From the NCBI GenBank assembly GCA_946478975.1, contig CAMLEO010000035.1:1-35936 (forward strand): a stretch of DNA of 35,936 nucleotides, in the 5' to 3' direction. The position numbers and the translations under genes are program-made. Positions 32,701 to 35,936 of this stretch are shown here, piece after piece. This stretch comes from an uncultured Steroidobacter sp. Its GTDB lineage: Bacteria; Pseudomonadota; Gammaproteobacteria; Steroidobacterales; Steroidobacteraceae. The first letter of the stretch is position 1, and each line of letters starts with the position of its first letter. The notes under the pieces were generated by a model, which had not been told where the DNA came from, searched no databases, and worked only from the letters and a program-made list of their open reading frames with translations.

Positions 32701-35700
32701 ATGACGACCCAACGTAACGTTCGTGCCGGCGGGTGGGGACTGGTGTGGCTGGCGTCCGTGGGAGCCGCGCACGCGCAATCGCAGCCGGCACAGACACCGA
32801 CGAATGAACTCGAAGAAGTCGTCGTGACCGGCTTTCGCCAGTCGTTGGAAGACGCCGCGCTCGACAAGCGCGCCAAGACCAACTTCACCGATTCGATCTT
32901 CGCCGAAGACATCGGCAAGTTTCCCGACCTGAATCTCGCCGAGTCGCTGCAACGGCTGCCCGGCATTCAGATCGAACGCGACGCGACGGGCGAGGGCACG
33001 CGCGTCAATATTCGCGGCCTCGGCTCGCAGTTCGCGATCCTGTCAATGAATGGCGCACAGCTGCAGACTGCCTCCGACAACAGCGTCGGCTTCGTGAACG
33101 ACGGTCGCGGTTCCAGCCTCGACATTCTGCCGACGGAATTGTTTCGCAGCCTGACGATCAGCAAGACGCCGCTCGCGTCGCAGATCGAAGGCGGCATCGC
33201 CGGCAACGTGGAAATGCGTCCGATCCGCCCGTTCGACAACCCGGGCTTTCATATCAACTATCAGCTCAAGGGCGTGTATCAGGACGTGATGGAAGAAGCG
33301 TCGCCGCGCGGCGGTGTTTTCGCCAGCAACACGTGGGACACGGGCATCGGCCGCCTCGGCGTGCTCGCCGGCGTGGCGTACGCGAAAAAGGAATATCGCT
33401 CCGATACGTTCAACACCGTCGGCTTCACGACGTTTGGTCTCGGAGCGCGCTGCCCGGCGACGCAGCCAGGCTGTAATTCCCTGAACTTCGCCGGCAACGC
33501 CACCAATCCGTCGTATGGTTATGGCGGCGGCGCGACGATTCCAACCACGGTGCCGGCGGGAATGGGATTTGGTTTGACGGCGGGCACGCCGCTCGTGGCT
33601 TGCGGCCCGGGCGACACGGTCGGCGGCACGTCCGGCATGAGCTGCAATCAACTCAGTAAAGTAATCCTGCCGCGACTGGCCCGCGCCGAGAGTCTCGTCG
33701 GCGAGCGCGAGCGCACTGCTGCCATCATCACCAGCCAGTGGCAGCCGTTTGATGCACTGACGTTCAATCTCGATTTGATCTACGCCGAGACCCAAAACGA
33801 CTTTGCGCAGCACGACTTGATGATCATGCTCCGGAGCACCAACAACAACGTGCCGTTCGACGTACAGGCGAACAGTGACAACATTCTCACCCATGCAACC
33901 TTCGCCAATGCGCAGCTGCTGTCGGAGAACCGGCCGTACGAAACCGAAGCGGATTTTTTCAACTCGACCTTGGGCATGGAATATCAGGTCACCGACCTGG
34001 TGAAGGTGAAGAGCTTCGCGACCTTCAACGACAGCACCCAGGATCAAAGCGCCAACACCGTGTTGCTGCGAACTCCGCTCGGACGCGGCTACGCGGTCAC
34101 TTATGATCTGCCGGAAGGCGCGCTCACGCCGAAGCTGAGCACCAACTTCGATCCCAACGATCCCAACCTCGGCTGGCAGTGGGACACCATGCGCGTGCAA
34201 CCGCATCGACGCTATGTGAAACAAAAGGACGCACAGCTGCACGTGGAGATCGGCGACGCCGAGAAGCTCAGGCTGTCCACCGGCGTGCAATACACCGATT
34301 TCGAACGTCAGATTCTGACCTGGGACGTGAGTGCGTGCGCGACCAACGCGATCAACGGCCGATGTAGCGCCACTTCGACGGTCGCCTCCGCCTATCCCGG
34401 CGCGCTGGCGGCGATTCCGAATGCGCAGCTCGGCAATTATATGCGGCCGTGGAATCACGGCCGGCTGTACGGCAGCTCCGATTTCGACGTCGGCTTGAAC
34501 AACGGCTGGGCCATTCCCGATTTCAAGAAAATGGAGTCGGTGCTCAACCTGGATTACTTCGAGAACGACCTCGATCCGGCGACGCGCGTGAACTCTTTCA
34601 ATCCGCGCCGGATCGATGAAGAAACGACGGCAGCGTACGTGCAAGTCGATGGCCAGGCCGAGCTGTGGTCGAAGAACGTGCGTTACAACGCCGGCGTGCG
34701 CGAGGTGAATACATCGCAGGATGTGTCGGGCGTGGTGAACGATCCGACGCTGGGCCGCGGCGTGCAACGTTTCAGCAACGACTACACGGAATATCTGCCG
34801 AGCATGAACGTTGCGGTGGATATCGCCGAGGACTGGGTGTTTCGCCTGGCGGCGGGCAAGACCATGACGCGCCCGAATCCTGGCGACCTGGCGCCGGATT
34901 TCTCACTCAGTCTCGGCGGCGACACGCTGACCATCGGCAATCCGGAGCTCGAACCGTATTTCTCCAAGCAGATCGATCTGGGCGTGGAGTGGTACATCAC
35001 CGATAAGAGCACCGTGGCGCTGAACCTGTGGCAAAAGAAGATCGACGGCTTCACGTCGATCTATCGCACCGTGGCGCGCTTCGACACGCTCGGCATCAAC
35101 TACAACAATCTTTCCGAGATCACCCGCACCGGTTTGCGCAATCTGGGCGGCGGCAATCCCGGCGATGAGAATCAAGCGCTGGTCAACGTGCAGCAGCGCC
35201 GGAACACGCCGGAGACCATCACGCTCAAGGGCCTGGAATTCACGTTGCTTCAGCCGCTCGACTTCCTGCTGGAAGGGCTGGGCTTCACCGCGAACTACAC
35301 GCGCATCAACCAGTCATCCAATGGCTCGCCGGTGACCACGGCCGGCACTCGCAAGGCACAGGGTTCGGCCGTAACGGGGCTCTCGCCGAATACATACAAC
35401 CTGTCCGTGTACTTCGAGCGCCCGGCGTTTTCGAGCCGGCTCTCCTACAACCAGCGCGATGCGTTCGTGACGTTCCTCGGCCCGCAAAACAACATCGAGG
35501 GCGACGGCATTTCCTCGGAAGGAAAATATCTGGATGCGTCGCTGAGTTTCCGTGTGTGGGAGCAGGGCCGGATTTCGTTCGAGGCGCAAAACCTGTTGAA
35601 TGAAATTCAGCTCACCACGCTCGACGGCAACCCCGACCTGCCCTACGGCGCCTATGCCCCCGGGCGCACATTCGTGCTCGGATTGTCGGGGAGTTTCTAG
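32701..35700 (+). CDS. TonB-dependent receptor without STN domain
   Basis: 999 residues. The ATG has a strong GGGGGAG ribosome site four bases upstream. Signal peptide 1-25 ends in 'AHAQS'. The TonB-box-like 'LEEVVVTGFR' is at about 37. The plug has 'FAEDIGKFPDLNLAESLQRL', 'NIRGLGSQFAILSMNGAQLQ' and 'SQIEGGIAGNVEMRPIRPF'. The barrel includes a Cys-containing extracellular insertion 'CPATQPGCNSLNFAGN' and ends 'FVLGLSGSF'. It is clearly paralogous along its whole length to the receptor at 27234 but lacks the STN domain, so it should not signal through FecR. The substrate class is probably oligosaccharide by plug type. The next gene starts one base after its stop. Confidence 0.94.
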   Translation: MTTQRNVRAGGWGLVWLASVGAAHAQSQPAQTPTNELEEVVVTGFRQSLEDAALDKRAKTNFTDSIFAEDIGKFPDLNLAESLQRLPGIQIERDATGEGTRVNIRGLGSQFAILSMNGAQLQTASDNSVGFVNDGRGSSLDILPTELFRSLTISKTPLASQIEGGIAGNVEMRPIRPFDNPGFHINYQLKGVYQDVMEEASPRGGVFASNTWDTGIGRLGVLAGVAYAKKEYRSDTFNTVGFTTFGLGARCPATQPGCNSLNFAGNATNPSYGYGGGATIPTTVPAGMGFGLTAGTPLVACGPGDTVGGTSGMSCNQLSKVILPRLARAESLVGERERTAAIITSQWQPFDALTFNLDLIYAETQNDFAQHDLMIMLRSTNNNVPFDVQANSDNILTHATFANAQLLSENRPYETEADFFNSTLGMEYQVTDLVKVKSFATFNDSTQDQSANTVLLRTPLGRGYAVTYDLPEGALTPKLSTNFDPNDPNLGWQWDTMRVQPHRRYVKQKDAQLHVEIGDAEKLRLSTGVQYTDFERQILTWDVSACATNAINGRCSATSTVASAYPGALAAIPNAQLGNYMRPWNHGRLYGSSDFDVGLNNGWAIPDFKKMESVLNLDYFENDLDPATRVNSFNPRRIDEETTAAYVQVDGQAELWSKNVRYNAGVREVNTSQDVSGVVNDPTLGRGVQRFSNDYTEYLPSMNVAVDIAEDWVFRLAAGKTMTRPNPGDLAPDFSLSLGGDTLTIGNPELEPYFSKQIDLGVEWYITDKSTVALNLWQKKIDGFTSIYRTVARFDTLGINYNNLSEITRTGLRNLGGGNPGDENQALVNVQQRRNTPETITLKGLEFTLLQPLDFLLEGLGFTANYTRINQSSNGSPVTTAGTRKAQGSAVTGLSPNTYNLSVYFERPAFSSRLSYNQRDAFVTFLGPQNNIEGDGISSEGKYLDASLSFRVWEQGRISFEAQNLLNEIQLTTLDGNPDLPYGAYAPGRTFVLGLSGSF

Positions 35701-35701
35701 C

Positions 35702-35936
35702 ATGCTCACAGGCAAACGGACTGCGAGTTTTCTGCTCTCGGTGTTATTGGGTGCGCCGGCGCTCGCCGGCGTCACCGTGACACAAAACATCGGCCCCGGT
35801 GCGACCAGCTGGCCTGCGACTCCGGTGGTGAGCACGGTGACCAATCCGAGCTCACAAGCCACGGTGGGCGAGAGTTTTGGCGGCGGAGCCAACAGCTACG
35901 GGCAGACATTCACGATGCCGGCCGGCAGCGACCGCC
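35702..35936 (+). CDS. Secreted protein, N-terminal part (cut by window end)
   Basis: At least 78 codons, open at the right edge. The ATG follows the receptor stop by one base. Residues 1-22 form a signal peptide ('TASFLLSVLLGAPALAG'). The visible mature part is Ser/Thr/Gly-rich with beta character ('VTVTQNIGPGATSWPATPVV', 'GESFGGGANSYGQTFTMPAG'). I do not recognise the family. Its position suggests a secreted glycan-binding or glycan-degrading partner of the receptor, and such a jelly-roll-like start is common in modular carbohydrate-active proteins. This is inference only. Confidence 0.7.
   Translation, partial: MLTGKRTASFLLSVLLGAPALAGVTVTQNIGPGATSWPATPVVSTVTNPSSQATVGESFGGGANSYGQTFTMPAGSDR

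Noticed and set aside
33043..34767. 574-codon minus-strand frame opposite the second receptor
   Set aside because: Same antisense composition artefact; no domain, no ribosome site, and the plus strand has a clear receptor.
1..35936. CRISPR arrays, tRNA/rRNA genes, insertion sequences, prophage genes
   Set aside because: No regularly spaced repeats, no tRNA-like cloverleaf noticed, and no transposase, integrase or phage protein among the coding frames.

Overview
The window is GC-rich, densely packed DNA from a Gram-negative bacterium. It carries outer-membrane receptors, a TorF-type porin, periplasmic enzymes, a cytochrome bo-type quinol oxidase operon, RegB/RegA-type redox regulators and ECF sigma/FecR pairs. 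This repertoire fits an environmental gammaproteobacterium of the Steroidobacteraceae/Xanthomonadales kind. That placement is an inference from gene content only; no rRNA or other marker gene is present. I see no tRNA, rRNA, CRISPR array, phage gene or insertion sequence.

Layout. (1) 1-1719: the 3' end of rtcA (RNA 3'-phosphate cyclase), with an odd first ~100 bases, converges on a membrane-anchored MDR-type oxidoreductase. (2) 1879-6825: four tightly overlapping genes, namely a LytS-type histidine kinase, a LytTR response regulator, a secreted Sel1-repeat protein and a TPR-CPBP membrane protease. This is the least familiar system here and looks like one transcription unit. (3) 6923-11212: a GT-C glycosyltransferase, a HAD-UbiA fusion related to polyprenyl-phosphate phosphoribosyltransferases, and a convergent GT87-type mannosyl/arabinosyltransferase-like protein. 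Together they suggest a lipid-linked sugar pathway. (4) 11227-12558: an MHS-type MFS transporter, divergent from (5) 12736-19342: cyoABCD, SURF1, a RegB-like kinase and a RegA-like regulator, with most junctions overlapping. (6) 19346-21201: an ECF sigma/FecR pair with a duplicated FecR N-terminus and no intact receptor, only a 30-codon frame ending like an outer-membrane barrel. (7) 21550-25516: an MltB-like lytic transglycosylase, a dCache chemoreceptor and a TorF porin. (8) 25539-35936: a second ECF sigma/FecR pair, a large STN-containing TonB-dependent receptor, a FadR-type GntR regulator, a convergent SGNH hydrolase, an orphan small gene, a paralogous TonB-dependent receptor without STN, and the start of a secreted protein cut by the window end. 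Block 8 resembles a carbohydrate-utilisation locus.

How the genes work together. Blocks 6 and 8 look like surface-signalling/nutrient-uptake modules. Block 5 couples a quinol oxidase to a redox-sensing two-component pair. Block 2 may couple an envelope signal to proteolysis by a CPBP protease. Nearly all genes lie in runs with 4-base start/stop overlaps (ATGA or GTGA), which suggests translational coupling.
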